From NCBI RefSeq assembly GCF_963082655.1, contig NC_081554.1, forward strand, positions 94,060,245 to 94,124,244: a DNA stretch of 64,000 nt, written 5' to 3'. Source of the stretch: Stomoxys calcitrans. Its lineage: Eukaryota > Arthropoda > Insecta > Diptera > Muscidae. The position numbers and the translations under genes are program-made. Position 1 is the stretch's first letter. Each line of letters begins with the position of its first letter. Below are positions 43,874 to 56,879 of this stretch, piece by piece. The notes beneath the pieces were generated by a model. The model made no database searches. It worked only from the letters and a program-made list of their open reading frames with translations, and had not been told where the DNA came from.

Positions 43874-45820
43874 TGTAAATTTGTCAGATATCAGAACATT
43901 TACACTTGAGTGTGCTTATCTAGATGTGAAGCACTTTTCACTTCTGGCCGAAGCCAATGTTTTGTAAATTATTTCTTAAATCATGTGTTTGGTGCACGGA
44001 TAATAGAGTTATATCAGGAATAGAGGAATCATTATTTAAGCATGGATAATTGAGGAAAACCACAGCTAATAGAAGTCCAAAACTTAAAGCACATCATGCC
44101 GGTTAATATAGGTAGCAGGTTAATAGAGGCCCGGATAATCAAGGTTCAACTGTATTTAATAGGCTTTCTAGAAGGCACCTAAACTCATGCCTTGTTCTCC
44201 AATCTTTCCTGACGTAAATTGTTTTCATATTCTGCTGATGCAAGATACAAGATACATATGTATGTCTACCAATACATCCATAATTGTGTGTTCATAAAAG
44301 AAACAACCCATTTGATTTTGGCCAACGAGTGCTCTGGGAAAAACGGACAAATGTTTTTTCTTACTAATCCGATTTTGTTTTCCGATGTCATAGCATGTTA
44401 GTTGATCAATCGAACGATAGTTGTAAACCGCTTAATCTGGACATTAGACATCAGACAAGTACATCCACACAGAGACATGTTCCAGGACAATATCCTTTCA
44501 ATTTCAATGGGAAAATTGAGACAAAACTATTGTAATTTTACAAAAGTTTCAAACTATAGCACTGGACATGCTACGGACAAAACGCACTCACACACACCGC
44601 GTTTGTGCGTTCGAGTAGGCGATTTTGTGCTAGAATGTCCTAATATTTTGCATTCATTCATTCATGAATTGAATGAGCGATAATTATGTGGGTTACACAG
44701 CGGCAGGCAGCTACTCTCCAACTTAACATAAAATACTGGTCATATAATCCTATGAGACAAGTCCGCCTAAACTAAAGTCCTTCGTGGAGGAGGCTCTGTT
44801 GCACAGTGGGTAGCAGTAAATGTTTATATCACAACTTGTATTGTGTCCATTGTTAGGGTTTCCCAATACAACTTCAAATAAAGCGACAGTGCTCTAGCAG
44901 AGTTCACAACATTCGAATTGTAGTTGGGAAAGTAGTTTAAAGTGTTTAAACGATTACCGTCTCGGCTTAAGGGATGTTCAACATCACGATTATGCTACGG
45001 ATGTCGCATTCGCATTTGGCAAATTCTTTTCAAACACACTCGCATAGAGAAGTAAATGCAGCATCTCAAAGAGATCCGCACTACTGCCTCTCTATTCATC
45101 GGTCTAACACACACAGACGCATGACTAAGTAGTTAATAACTCAATCGGATTTTCATTTCACCTTTGGCGTTCCTTCAATTTTTGCAACATCGTTTTCTTG
45201 TTCTTGCAGTCCTTTCATTATTCGTTGGCAATTGAGAGCGGTGATCCTTTTTTTCCTTAAATCTATTCATTCCTTGGCTTTTATCCGTCCATACATGTAT
45301 AAATGTTTCGCTATTTTATTGTTTAGTTGTTTAATAGAACATTTAAATAGATTAACCGCCTTTGCTAGACAAAAAACACGAGAAGGTAGTATATCCGCTT
45401 TTCCTCTCTGACGATGATCCCTCGCAATTATCTTGTCTTGTCGGGTTTGTTTTTATTGTCTCACAAACACCGACAATGCTTTAATCCTTAGCAAATTAGT
45501 TCATTAAGATGTTAATTCTTCACAACACCCACAAATTATTCTCAGTTTGTCCGAATTTCATCGTACCAAGCAGGTAGTTGCCAAAGCATTGTACGAAAAT
45601 ATAAATTTGGGCAGTAAAAAATTAATGGAAAAACTTTGAAATAAACTCTCATTGAAACCAATGGACCTGTTACGAATATAGCAGCCGTGTGAAGATGACA
45701 ATCTTCGTCCGTCGCTTTTTAAAACACCAATATTCATTTTGTTATTCATCCAAATGATTTGGCAGATGTGAACCTATCTTATGTTAAACATTCCAACGAT
45801 TTCAAAAATACTACCCACAA
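43874..45820. other. Noncoding DNA
   Basis: No repeat family of the window and no supported gene. Apparently single-copy, with simple CACACA/GTGTG runs near 44585 and 45110. Confidence 0.45.
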
Positions 45821-45822
45821 AA

Positions 45823-46755
45823 ATGTCAGAATTACGCCCTTTCGGGGCTCAAGAAGTGAAATAGGGAGATCGGTTTATATGGGAGCTGTATCAGCCTATA
45901 GACCGATTCGGACCATATTTGACACTTATGTTGAAGGTCATAGGGGAAGCCGTACAAAATTTCAGCCAAATAGGATAATAATTACACCCTCTTGAGGCTC
46001 AAGAAGTCAAGACCACAGAAAGGTTTACATGACAGTTATATCAGGTTATGGACCGATTTCAACCATACTTGACACGGTTGTTGGAAGTCATAATGAAACA
46101 CGTCATGCGAAATTTCAGCCAAATCGGACAAGAATTGGCCCCTCTAGTGGCTCAAGAAGTCAAGATTCAAGATCGGTTTATATGGCGGCTTTATCATATT
46201 ATGAACCGAATTAAACAATACTTAGCACAGTTGTTGGAATTCATAACTTAACCCGTGGTGCAAAATTGTAGCCAAATCGGAGAGGAATTACGCTCTCTAG
46301 AGGCTCAAGAAGTCAAGACCCCAGAAAGGTTTATATGACAGCTATATCAGGTTATGGACCGATTTCATCCATACTTAGCACAGTCGTTGGAAATCATAAC
46401 GGAACACCTCATGCTAAATTTCAGTCAAATCGGATAAGAATTGTGTCCTCTAGTGGCTCAAGAAGTCAAGATCCAAGGTCGGTTTATATGGCAGCTATAT
46501 CAAAACATGGAGCGATATAGCCCATTTACAATCTCAACCGACCTACACTAATTTGAAGTGTTTGTGCAAAATTTCAAGCTCCTAGCTTTACTTCTTCGAA
46601 AGTTAGCAAGCTTTCGACAGACAGACGGACGGATATGGCTAGATCGACTCGAAATGTAATGACGATCAAGAATATATATACTTTATGGGGTTTTAGACAA
46701 ATATTTCGAGCAGTTACAAACAGAATGATGAAATTAGTATACCCCCATCCTACAA
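45823..46755 (+). repeat. Family A copy 11
   Basis: Starts within a left-part unit (AGAATTACGCCCTTTCGGGG), followed by GAGATCGGTTTATATGGGAG and 150-bp-type units. The right end is degraded (TAGTATACCCCCATCCTACA) and lacks the GGTGGAGGG part. Confidence 0.7.
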
Positions 46756-46845
46756 AATAAATTTAGTTTAAGGGCATCATTTTATTCTACATACCAAACT
46801 TTGCCAAACTAGCAAAATTTAAAGCTCTAGGAACCGAACAAGGAT

Positions 46846-47828
46846 GATCGGGAGACCGGTTTACATGAGAGCTATATCAGGTTCTTAACCGATTTGGACC
46901 GTAGTTGGAAGTCGTAACAGAACACTGCATGCAAAATGTCAGCCATATCGGACAAAAATGGCGACTTGTAAGGGCTCAGGAAGTCAAAACGGGAGATCGG
47001 TTTATATGGGTAAATCATGTTTTAGACCGATTTGGACCGTAGTTGGTACAGTTATTGGAAATCATAAAAAACACTACCTGCACAATTTCAGCCAAATTGG
47101 CCAAAATTTGAGGCTTTTAAGGGAAATAGGGAGATCGGTTTATATGGGAGATATATCAGGTTTAAGACTGATTCAAACCGTACTTGGCAAAGTTGTTGGA
47201 AGTAATAGCAGAACACTACATGCAAGTTTTCAGCCAAATCGGCTACCAATGGCTTAAGAAGTCAAATCGGGATATCGGTTTATATGGAAGGTATATCAGG
47301 TTTAAGACTGATTTGAACCATACAACACACAGTTGTTGGAAGTAGTAGCAGAACACTACATGCAAAATTTCAGCCAAATTGGATTAAAATTGCAATTGCC
47401 AGGGGCTCAAGAAGTGAAATCGGGAGATCGGTTTATATGGGAGATATATCAGGTTTAAGACCGATTCAAACCGTACTTGGCACAGTTGTTTGAAGCAATA
47501 GCAGAACACCGCATGCAAAATTTCAACCAAAAATTGCGGCTTCCAGAGGCTCAAGAAGTCAAATCGGAAGATCGGTTTATATAGGAGCTATATCTAAATC
47601 AGAACCGATATGGCCCATTTGCAATCCCCAATGACCTACGTTCATAGACTAGCTTTACGCGTTCGACCGCTATCGTGATTTCGACGTATGGACATGGCTA
47701 GATCGATTCAGAATGTGAAGACGATCCAGAATATATATACTTTATTGGGTCGCAGATGGATTCTTGGAGGTTTAAAAAACTGAATGACTAGATTAGTATA
47801 CCGTCATCCAATGGTGGTGAGTATAAAA
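46846..47828 (+). repeat. Family A copy 12, diverged subfamily
   Basis: Units read GGGAGATCGGTTTATATGGG, AGATATATCAGGTTTAAGAC and GTTGGAAGTAATAGCAGAAC. The right end is GTATACCGTCATCCAATGGT then GGTGAGTATAAAAA. The units are more alike among themselves than to other copies, so this array expanded locally. Confidence 0.65.
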
Positions 47829-47829
47829 A

Positions 47830-48734
47830 AAAAACTAACTGCCACAAAGATTCCAAACTAACCAACTGACTCACTTTTATACCGAACATTACTCTAAATT
47901 TTAAAATTTATGAGATCAGATACAGCTTTTAATTTTTGTTTTTCTTCAAGTTTTTTGCCTTTTAGGGCGAAGACTATTAAATTTTACAATTTTGGTTTGT
48001 TTCTCTTTCGAGACGAGCTCAATGATAGGAGATGCAAATGGAAAAGGAAAGCCAAAGATAGCAACACACACCAACCACTATGGGACGCGTTTCGTCTTTG
48101 GTTAGAAGACTTTTCAACCATATTAGATGTGATGGCTTCAAGGGCCGTGCGTTGGTCTGTTATATTTAAATTGTATTAATAGCGAAAACGCATCTATGAT
48201 ACAATTACCACAGTAATCACGCTCGACAAACCTGTCTATTAGCTGTACTTTTCCCAATCCGTGTGTTTTTTTGTCATCAAGCAAAAAAAGGCATTGCCAA
48301 AAAATATTGTATTTGAACACCTTTATTCACAAATCTACTAGACTTATTGATAAATAAAAATAATTTCACATTTATAGTAATTCAAATTTCATCCAAAATT
48401 TACATTTCGAATATGTTGACTTTTGCAGTGCCACGACAGTGGCCAAAGTCGTGGCACTGTAAGGTCTGATGCCACCACCGCAGCAATTGTGTCTTTGGAG
48501 TCTATTCTGAGCCTACTCCTGAAAATCTTTACAATCTTTGCGTTATAGGCAGTCCTATTCCGAGATGTCCCTTTTTTTGAGGAGCGAAATGAAAACACAA
48601 ATATGAAAAAAATTATCACCGATATGTAAATCAATAATACCAACCAATTAAAAAACCGAGCTAGATTTTACTTTGGGGGTGTCTGGGCCTTCGTTTACAA
48701 ACGTAAAATATTGGACGGCTAAGATGAAACAGGC
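47830..48734. other. Noncoding DNA
   Basis: No supported gene; includes the hairpin at 48426. Confidence 0.4.
48426..48459. other. Perfect 12-bp inverted repeat, 10-nt loop
   Basis: CAGTGCCACGAC and GTCGTGGCACTG separated by AGTGGCCAAA. It could form a strong hairpin in DNA or RNA. It is not followed by a T-run and is not part of an identified element. Confidence 0.85.
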
Positions 48735-49040
48735 CGTTAAACTTGCTACCATTACGGACACCGTAGTGGTCGAACTGATGGTTAAAAAATCCAAAAAATG
48801 GTGTAGGAGGATTGCCGATTGAAAGTTCGTGAGCTAGCTGAGGTCACAGGTACTTCAAAAAATACTGTTCATACTGCATACTGGCGGAAATCTTGATGAT
48901 TTGCCAGTAATGAAGAGGTGAGAGTAGCGCTTGATGGCTTTATGAAGAGCTAGACAGTTCTAGCTTTAAACGGAGTATCGAAGCTATTGAAAATCGCTGA
49001 AAAATTGTATCAAGCTAAAATGAGGTTATTCAAGAAACAA
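48735..49040 (+). pseudogene. Possible mariner-like transposase scrap
   Basis: In shifted frames one can read KVRELAEVTGTSKNTVH (like the second helix-turn-helix of mariner transposases) and, soon after, SSFKRSIEAIENR (like the mariner C-terminus). The catalytic core would be deleted. The match is short and needs frameshifts, so I rate it low. Confidence 0.4.
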
Positions 49041-49787
49041 AAAAAAAATATTTCCAAAAAATTTGTGTGTTTTCTTTAACAGATCAACTACTTTTGGAAC
49101 TGTCTTTGTATGCAGTTGCCACATAGACCGATCGATTGACCGCCTTAGACTAATAATAGGTTATTTTTTATCCCGATTTGGAATAGTAAATTATTTTAGG
49201 ACCATATACCTATGTCAAATACGATTGAAGTCGGGTCATATGTATTTGAATATAACTTATAACATCCAGATTTGTATAGATGTTCTGAATGAATTTCTTA
49301 TGCTTAAATGAGACTCTAATTCGGTCATATTTGAAATTGTCCACATTATCCATATCCGAATATGTGGACTCCACATATAGAATAATCTCCTGAATGAGCT
49401 TCTTATGCTTATAAGAAGAGTATTTTTACATGAATCCATGGAAAATGCTTCCGCACTAGCTTCACCAACAGAACTTCTTGAGTCTATTAAGGTATCCGTA
49501 TGTGGCTGTATTAGAAGAAAAGCTTTATGTAGGATAAAATACCCGAAATTCGGCCCGGCCAAATTAAAGGCGTTTTTAATTTTCTTTTCAAACAAACTTG
49601 TTTCAATATGTTTGTCTTTCAGAAAAGTTGCACATTATGTTGTTGACTAAAATTGGCTCAAATTATGATAACATTTATTTTAAAATTATGTTAAATTGCA
49701 TGAACTCTCAGAATTTATTGAAGAGTACCTTATGAAATCCTTTATACTAAAAAATCAAAACATGCAGTAAAGAGATGCTTACTTGAT
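49041..49787. other. Noncoding DNA
   Basis: AT-rich; a scrap of family D-like sequence may occur at 49110-49200 (GCCACATAGACCGATCGATT), otherwise nothing recognised. Confidence 0.4.
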
Positions 49788-50922
49788 TTTTATACCCTCT
49801 ACCATATGATGGGGGTATACTAATTTCGTCATTCTGTTCGTAGCACCTCGAAATATTCGTCTAAGACCCCATAATCGTCATGACATTTCAAGTCGATCTA
49901 GCCATATCCGTCCGTCCGTCTGCCTGTCTGTCCGTCCGTTTGTCTGTCGAAAGCACGCTAACTTTCGAAGGAGTAAAGCTAGGCGCTTGAAATTTTGCAC
50001 AAATACTTTTTATTAGTGTAGGTCGGTTTGGATTGTAAATGGGCAAATCAGTACTTGTTTTGATATAGCTGCCATATAAACCAATCTTGGGACTTGACTT
50101 CTTGAGCCACTAGAGGGCGGGCGCAATTTGTATGCCATTTGACTGAAATTTTTCATGAAATGTTTTGTTATGATTTCCAGCAACTGTGCTTAGTATGGTT
50201 GTAATCGGTTCATAACCTGATATAGCTGCTATATAAACCGATCTCTCGATTAGACTTCTTGAGCTTCAAGAGAGCGCAATTCTTATCCGAATTAGCTGAA
50301 ATTTTGCACATATGGTTTTAGTATGACTTCCAACAACTGTGCTACGTATAGACTAAATCAGTCCATAACCTGATATAGCCGCCATGTAAACCGATCTCCC
50401 AATTAGACTTGGACTTCTAGAGGGCGCAGTTTTTACCTAATTTGGTTGACTTCCAACAACTATTCCTAGTATGGCCTAAATCGGTTCATAACCTGATATA
50501 GCTGCTATATAAACCCATCTCTCGATTTGACTCATTGAGCTTCTAGCGAGCGCAATTCTTATCCGATTTAGCTGAAATTTTGCACATATGGTTTTGCTAT
50601 GACTTCCAACAACTGTGCTAAGTATGGTCTAAATAAGTCCATAACCTGATATAGCCGCCATATAAACCGATCTCCCAATTAGACTTCTTGGCCTTCTAGA
50701 AGGCGCAGCTCTTATCCAATTTGGTTGACTTCCAAAAACTCTTCCTAGTATGGTATAAATCGATTGTTAACCTAATGTGGCTGCCATATAAACCGATCTC
50801 CCAATTTTTCTTTCTGAGCCTTTGGCGATGGCGCAATTATAACTCGATTTGCCTAAAATTTTGGAGATGGTATTTTTCTATGACTTCTGACAGCCATGAA
50901 AAGTACGGTCCATATCAGTCAA

Positions 50923-53188
50923 TCTTATATATAGAAATCAATTTGTGTTTGTTTGTTTGTTTGTGTGTTCCTTATAGACTCAGAAACGGCTGAACCGATT
51001 TTCTTGAAATTTTCACACATGGTGCATAATGTGAAAGTGAAAATAGAGTACTAAAAATAAAAATTTGGTATCCAAATTTTGGATGGGGTACCTAGGGGGG
51101 CTGCCCCACCCTAAAACCTACCAAACATATATTTAGACCAATCACGACAATATGGGACTCAATTGAAAGGTATTTAGGATAAGAAAACGTATCTGATATC
51201 CAATTGTTGGACCAAGTGCTAGGGGGACCACCCTAAGCGCCAAAACACCCCCAAATCGGACATATTTACCGACCATGGCAATATGGAACTCAAATGAAAG
51301 GTATTTGCGAGTAGAATACGAATCTGATATCCAAATGTGGGACCAAGTGCTAGGGTGACCACACCTCTCCCAAAACACCCCCCAAACAGAACTTATTTAC
51401 TGACCATGGGAATATGGGGCTTAAATAAAGTGTGTTTGAATGTAGAATACGAATCTGATATCCAAATATGGGACCAAGTGTTTGGGGGCCGCCTCTTACC
51501 AAATCATCCCCCAAAAATCATCCCGACAAAATTACGACCATAGCAATATGGGGCTCAAATGAAAGGTCTTTGGGAGTAAAGTACGAATTTGATATCAATA
51601 TTCGGGAAAGGTGTCTACGGGGCCACGCCACCCAAATAGTAAGTATTTTCTGACTATTGCAAATGAGGCTCAAATAAGAGGGTGTTTAAAGTGGAACACG
51701 AATCCGATATATATTTTCAAGACCAATGCACTGAGTGGCCGCCCATCCCCCAAAACACCCCCCAACCCGGTCATGTTTGCCGACTATGGAAATATGGGGC
51801 TCAAATTAAAGGTATGTGGGAGTAGACCACGTATCTGATATCAACATTAGGGGCCAACTGTCTAGCGGACGTCCCACCACCATAACAACCCCCAAATAGG
51901 ACATATTTGCTCACCAAGACAATTTGGGTCTTAAAGAGAGTGGAACTAAATATTCATAGTTCTAAGGGCCAATACCCCAAACCGGACATATTTCCTGACT
52001 TTTGCAATAAGGAGTTTAAATGAGATCAGAAACGAATTTGATATCCAATTTTGAGGGCAATGGCAATATGGGGTTCAAATAAATGATATATAGATATATG
52101 AGAATAGAGCACGTTGCTGATATATTTTCCGGGCTTAGTGTTTGGGGGACCACCCCAATCCCCAAAACACCCCTAAATCGGTCATATTTACCGACCATGT
52201 CAATGTGGAGCTTAAATGAAAGGTATTGGAGGGTAGAGCAAGAATTGATACCCATTTTCGGGACCATAAGGAGTTTAAATGAGATCAGAAACGAATTTGA
52301 TATCCAATTTTGAGGGCAATGGCAATATGGGGTTCAAATAAATGATATATAGATATATGAGAATAGAGCACGTTGCTGATATATTTTCCGGGCTTAGTGT
52401 TTGGGGGACCACCCCAATCCCCAAAACACCCCTAAATCGGTCATATTTACCGACCATGTCAATGTGGAGCTTAAATGAAAGGTATTGGAGGGTAGAGCAA
52501 GAATTGATACCCATTTTCGGGACCAATTTTCTGGGGGTTTACCCCTTTCCCAAAATACCCCTCAAACAGCAATTTTTACTGACCATCGCAATATGGGGCT
52601 CAAATGATGGTATTTGGGAGTAGAATACGAATTTGATATCTAAATGTAGGACCATGTATTTAGGGCATCACCCCTTTCCCAAAACACCCCCAAAGAAAAA
52701 AAATTTTTCGACCATGCCAATATGTGGCTCAAATGAAAGGCATTTGATATTAGAAAACGAATTTGATAACCTATTTCGGGGCCACGTGTTTGGGGGACGC
52801 CTCATCGTGTAAACTCCTCTTAAGCCAATGGCAATATGGGGTTTAAATACATGGTATTTGAGAGAAGAGCACTATGCTGATATTTTTTCAGGGCCAAGTA
52901 TCTGTATCTGGCCAAGTAACACCACTAAATCAGACATCATGAGAATATCGGGCTGAAATGAAGTATTTTAAGAATGGATACACCTTACATCCAAACTTAA
53001 ATTCGTAGACCAATAAAGATCATATGGGATTCTGATAAAGGCACTTATATTGTTAAACTGTAAGTCAATTTAGCATGGTATTGTATTTCACTAAAAGATC
53101 TTTAATTGTCGAAAATAAATATTCCAAGGAAACTTTTGTTCCATATAAAGTAAAAGAAGGCGCAACGAAGCGGGCCCGGGTCAGCTAG
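50923..53188 (+). mobile_element. Helitron-type non-autonomous element, copy 1
   Basis: Begins TCTTATATATAGAAATCAAT and ends GCGGGCCCGGGTCAGCTAG, i.e. TC at 50923 and CTAG at 53185-53188, inserted between A (50922) and T (53189) with no target duplication. A GC-rich palindrome CGGGCCCG lies just before the CTAG. The interior is a series of roughly 125-130-bp imperfect units (CAATATGGGGCTCAAATGAA, CGAATCTGATATCCAAAT, CCAAAACACCCCC). There is no Rep/helicase gene, so it would need one in trans. TC, CTRR, A^T insertion and a subterminal hairpin are the recognised Helitron signature. Confidence 0.8.
52007..52524 (+). repeat. Perfect 259-bp tandem duplication in Helitron copy 1
   Basis: 52007-52265 and 52266-52524 appear identical; their embedded ORFs also translate identically. 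Copy 2 of the element (58219-60208) has only one equivalent segment, so the duplication occurred after insertion or amplification of this copy. Confidence 0.88.
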
Positions 53189-53310
53189 TAACTTTATATA
53201 GTTCATATATATGTATTGAAAAAGTCATACAAAGAAGTTGACAAATGTGATCCACGGTGGAGGGTATATAAGATTCAGCCCGGCCGAACTTAGCACATTT
53301 TTACTTGTTA

Positions 53311-54110
53311 AAATCAAAAACTTATTTGTTCGCTTTACATCAGTATAAACTACCATTCAACAATGTGTATGTGTCAAACCAAACAATTTAGGTCAATTTA
53401 ATCCTTTAAGTACCACAAATAGACATCCTTTTACATTAACGCCCATAAACCTCTAAATACTTCAAACGGACATCAACTTTCTCTCAACATTCTCTTTCCG
53501 GTCAGAGTCATGGTAAAATTTTTCAACCTTCATCCTTTTTAACTCCTTTTCAATACTAATAACCCTAAATATGAAATAAACCGTAAAAATATTTCCATAA
53601 TTTGTGCCGATTGAACTCTTTGCAGAAAAGCGAGTTTGCTAAACAAACCATAATGACGATGTTGGTAAAATAGTTACAATAATTACGACGGAAATGTGGT
53701 AAATCAGACTCACACTCCTACTATGCTGACATGCGGACAGACACTTGTGTGCAAACCATATACAAAGAACACGAATGTCTTTATTTGGGTCGATCATCAT
53801 CTTTTCGTCCTTGCATACAATGGAAATGCTATAATGTAAAAGGACGATTGAAAAGGGACTAAACACAAAGAAATTTTTCTATAGATATGCCGTTGTCGTA
53901 ACAAGTGAAATGTTTTCAAATACTCGATATGCATGAATGCTTGTACAGCGAAATGCATGACGAGAACAATGCTGACAGGCAGAATAGAGTTATGGATTTA
54001 ATAACTACAATAAATAAAATATCGAGAGCTGCCTATACCTGGAAATGAAATGATGTGAGAGCAGAATTTTTATAATACAAGCGGCAAAAATATCCTATAG
54101 CACAACTGTT
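53311..54110. other. Noncoding DNA
   Basis: No repeat family and no supported gene. Confidence 0.4.
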
Positions 54111-54340
54111 GAACAGGGTATTATGTATCGCCCGATTTTTACTTATGGAGCCATAGAAAGGGCTCAATTTCGTTGAAATCGGTTCAGATTTATGTTAAGT
54201 CTATAGAGTCATAGTAAGCGATTTTATCATCAGATATTCCCGAAATTTGGCATGATATTTTCTATGACCAGCACTGTGCCTACTGAATTTGATGGAAGTC
54301 AGCTATTTAGTTATAGCTTCTATAATATTTTATGATTTTA
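54111..54340. repeat. Family B-like fragment
   Basis: GGGTATTATGTATCGCCCGA, TTCGTTGAAATCGGTTCAGA and AATTTGGCATGATATTTTCT are diverged family B/A blocks. Confidence 0.35.
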
Positions 54341-55630
54341 CTGTTCAGCTTCGATTTAAACCAATAAACTTATCATATTAGTGAGGAGAAGTACAATAGT
54401 GAGAGCGTGCCTTTCAAGCGCCACTTCTATATGCATGTACGCCACATTTTTACTCTTATTACCTGTGGCAGCTTTCGCCTATAAGAGCTATAAGAGTTCA
54501 ATGGTCCGCCTAGTTTCTTTCATTTTTGTCCTCTGCGTTGATTTACCCATTCCTTCTTATACCCTCCACCTTAGGACGGGGGTATACTAATTTCTATACC
54601 GTTGATTGGCCGCTTCTGCAGTTGCAGCTACCCGGTGTACGGAGCATTCCAAAATCCGCAACTTATAGACGCGCACGGTAGCTTTCAGCTGAGCTCATGA
54701 CAACGATGAACACAACACAAATCTAAGCTCAGGGTTCCAACCCGTGTGGTGCATATAGCTAACCAGCGCTGGGATCCCAAAGGGAATTATCTACCGATTG
54801 AAAAACTGCTACAGTTTGCCAATTTAAGGGCCATTATGCACTGTTGTTCTGGATTTTTAGCGTAGCCGCTATTCCGTAGGAAAAAATCCATATGGTTAAT
54901 GATTAGGGATACATCAAGGATAAATCAAAAACATTAAAATCTTCGCCTCCCACCAAAACACAGAGTTCTTCATTAATCTGCCAAAGGGGAGAGATGCGGG
55001 CTGTTGACCATGAGGATGAATATCACTAGAATGACAGGTTTTCATTGATTACAGAAAAAAAAATGCCAGGCATATAGGCGGAATGGACACAGACAATACA
55101 CTACCGGCGGAGTTGCCTAATCGAAAAATCTTGCATTTTATTCTGGAACTTTGAACGCAAATAAATATATACAAGAAACTAACCATTTCGGTTTTGATGT
55201 GTTTTTAATACGTATGCAAGATTTGGGGACCCTAGTGGGTGCAGGGCCTGATCCATGGGGCTTGAAATTTGGTCACCTTGAGCATGTCAAATTTTGAATT
55301 CATTGCCAAGCCGTCATTTATGGGCCGATCTGCTTGAAGGTTTTTATAACCACCACCATGGGGCAGGGACGTAGCCAGGGAGGGGCCCACGGGTCCCTTT
55401 GTATTGATTTAAAAGATATTTTAAGGACTAACCTCGAGGTTATTTTTTAAATCTAAAATTTAAAATTTGCATAAACATTTTTAAAGTCTTTTTATTATGC
55501 TTATCTGTCCCAGACAACATTTTCACTAAATTTTTTCTGTAGACAAATTTCAATAAATATTTTTAAAGACAAAATTTTAATCCATTACGCCTGACCCTCG
55601 ATTCCGTTGTCCGATTTTGATGAAATTTTA
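54341..55630. other. Noncoding DNA with a family A edge scrap
   Basis: TTATACCCTCCACCTTAGGA followed by CGGGGGTATACTAATTTC at 54558-54598 is an isolated family A edge. After it, at 54598-54870, comes GC-richer sequence (GGCCGCTTCTGCAGTTGCAG) that I cannot place; it may be part of a retroelement. Confidence 0.4.
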
Positions 55631-56879
55631 TCTCTATATAATAAAGAGACGCGTGATTGACTGATTGGCTGACTGACTGATCAACGTCCAGCCCAAACGG
55701 CTAAAGCTAGAGTCATGAAACTTGGGACGAATGCGGGTCTTGGGTCGTTGACGCGCGATAAGATGGGGTTTTTGTGACATTCGTACGTTTGGGTCGAAAA
55801 AGAACGAAATGGTGAATTTTACATAGCGCGAACGGATGACGGTAGAATTATGATTTTGGACTCAAATTAAACAGCGTCTCAAAAAAATAAGATTTGGTGA
55901 CAAAAATGTCCCAAAATAGTACTGGAAGTGGTAAAAATGGTACGTTTAACAATTGACACATTTTGGTACCTTGTTTTAATTGAGCTAGAGCTTTGGAATT
56001 TAGGTACACTATGGCAACCTGAATTGGTATGCCAAAAGAGTTTTTGGACATTTAGAAACAAAAATTACAAAAAATGGTACGAAATACGTGAACTTTGCAT
56101 AGGGCAAACGGATAGAGCTACAACTTCGAAATTTAGCTTAAATAATTGTTGTTGCGAAATAAAGGGCGTAGATAATATGAAAAATAGTAATGAAAACGGG
56201 AGAAGTACCGTACCGTATTTGGTACCATCTCATACTTTTACGTTTTAGTACCAAAAACTACAAAATATCTTATTTACTTTTACAGTGAACGGAGAAGGGC
56301 AAAATTAAAAAAATTGGTAAAAATTATCAATTTCTTGACAAATATACGATAAATTGTACCAAAGATGAAATGTTGAAATCGTACAAGGAGTGGAGTAAAA
56401 AGGTCTTAAGAGCTGTAATTGGTACTTAGTACTTTCTTTATAGATTGAGCTACAACTCTGAAATTTAGAATACAGTTACATCTAGGCACTATGAACCGAG
56501 CAATTTTTTAGATATTAGTTCATTTTGGAACTAAAACGTACAAAGTGGAACTTTATTTAAAGAGTGAGCTTCATCTGAGATATTAGAGATACAGGTACAT
56601 CTTGGCAGTATGTAATGGATTGGTAAAGGATTGTTTTAAAATTTGTACATTTAGGTACTAAAACGAAGAAAATGGTGCTTTAATTACAGATTAGGCTAAA
56701 GATGTCAAAATTGCGATACAGTTACAGCTTGACGGCCGATAAGGCCGTACATTTAGGCACTAAAATTTTCAAAATGTTCTTTCTTTACAGATAAGGCTAA
56801 AGCTGTTAAAATTACGATACAGTTACGTCTTGATATTGGGTGTACCATCGTGGGCAGCGAAGCGACCGGCCATATGCTA
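55631..56879 (+). mobile_element. Second Helitron-like non-autonomous element
   Basis: Starts TCTCTATATAATAAAGAGAC after an A and ends GGGCAGCGAAGCGACCGGCC then ATATGCTA, before TT. The opening includes GGCTAAAGCTAGAGTCATGA, a phrase common at the starts of insect rolling-circle-like elements. Interior units of about 110-130 bp repeat GATACAGTTACRTCTTG, TTTAGGYACTAAAA and ACAGATWAGGCTAAAG. The end is CTAT rather than CTRR, so the 3' border is uncertain. Confidence 0.5.

Larger units (their letters stand above)
49788..53310 (-). repeat. Family A copy 13, split by a Helitron-type element
   Basis: 49788-50922 carries the TATACCCTCTACCATATGAT edge, the TCCGTCCGTCTG repeat and seven or so units; 53189-53310 carries the other end (GGTGGAGGGTATATAAGATT, TCAGCCCGGCCGAACTTAGC, TTTTTACTTGTT). 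The two pieces rejoin as GTCCATATCAGTCA+TAACTT, matching GTCCGAATCGGATCATAACT in copy 1. Confidence 0.85.

Noticed and set aside
52016..52526. Two identical 83-codon minus-strand ORFs as duplicated genes
   Set aside because: They lie inside non-coding tandem units of the Helitron-type element; the identity comes from the 259-bp DNA duplication.
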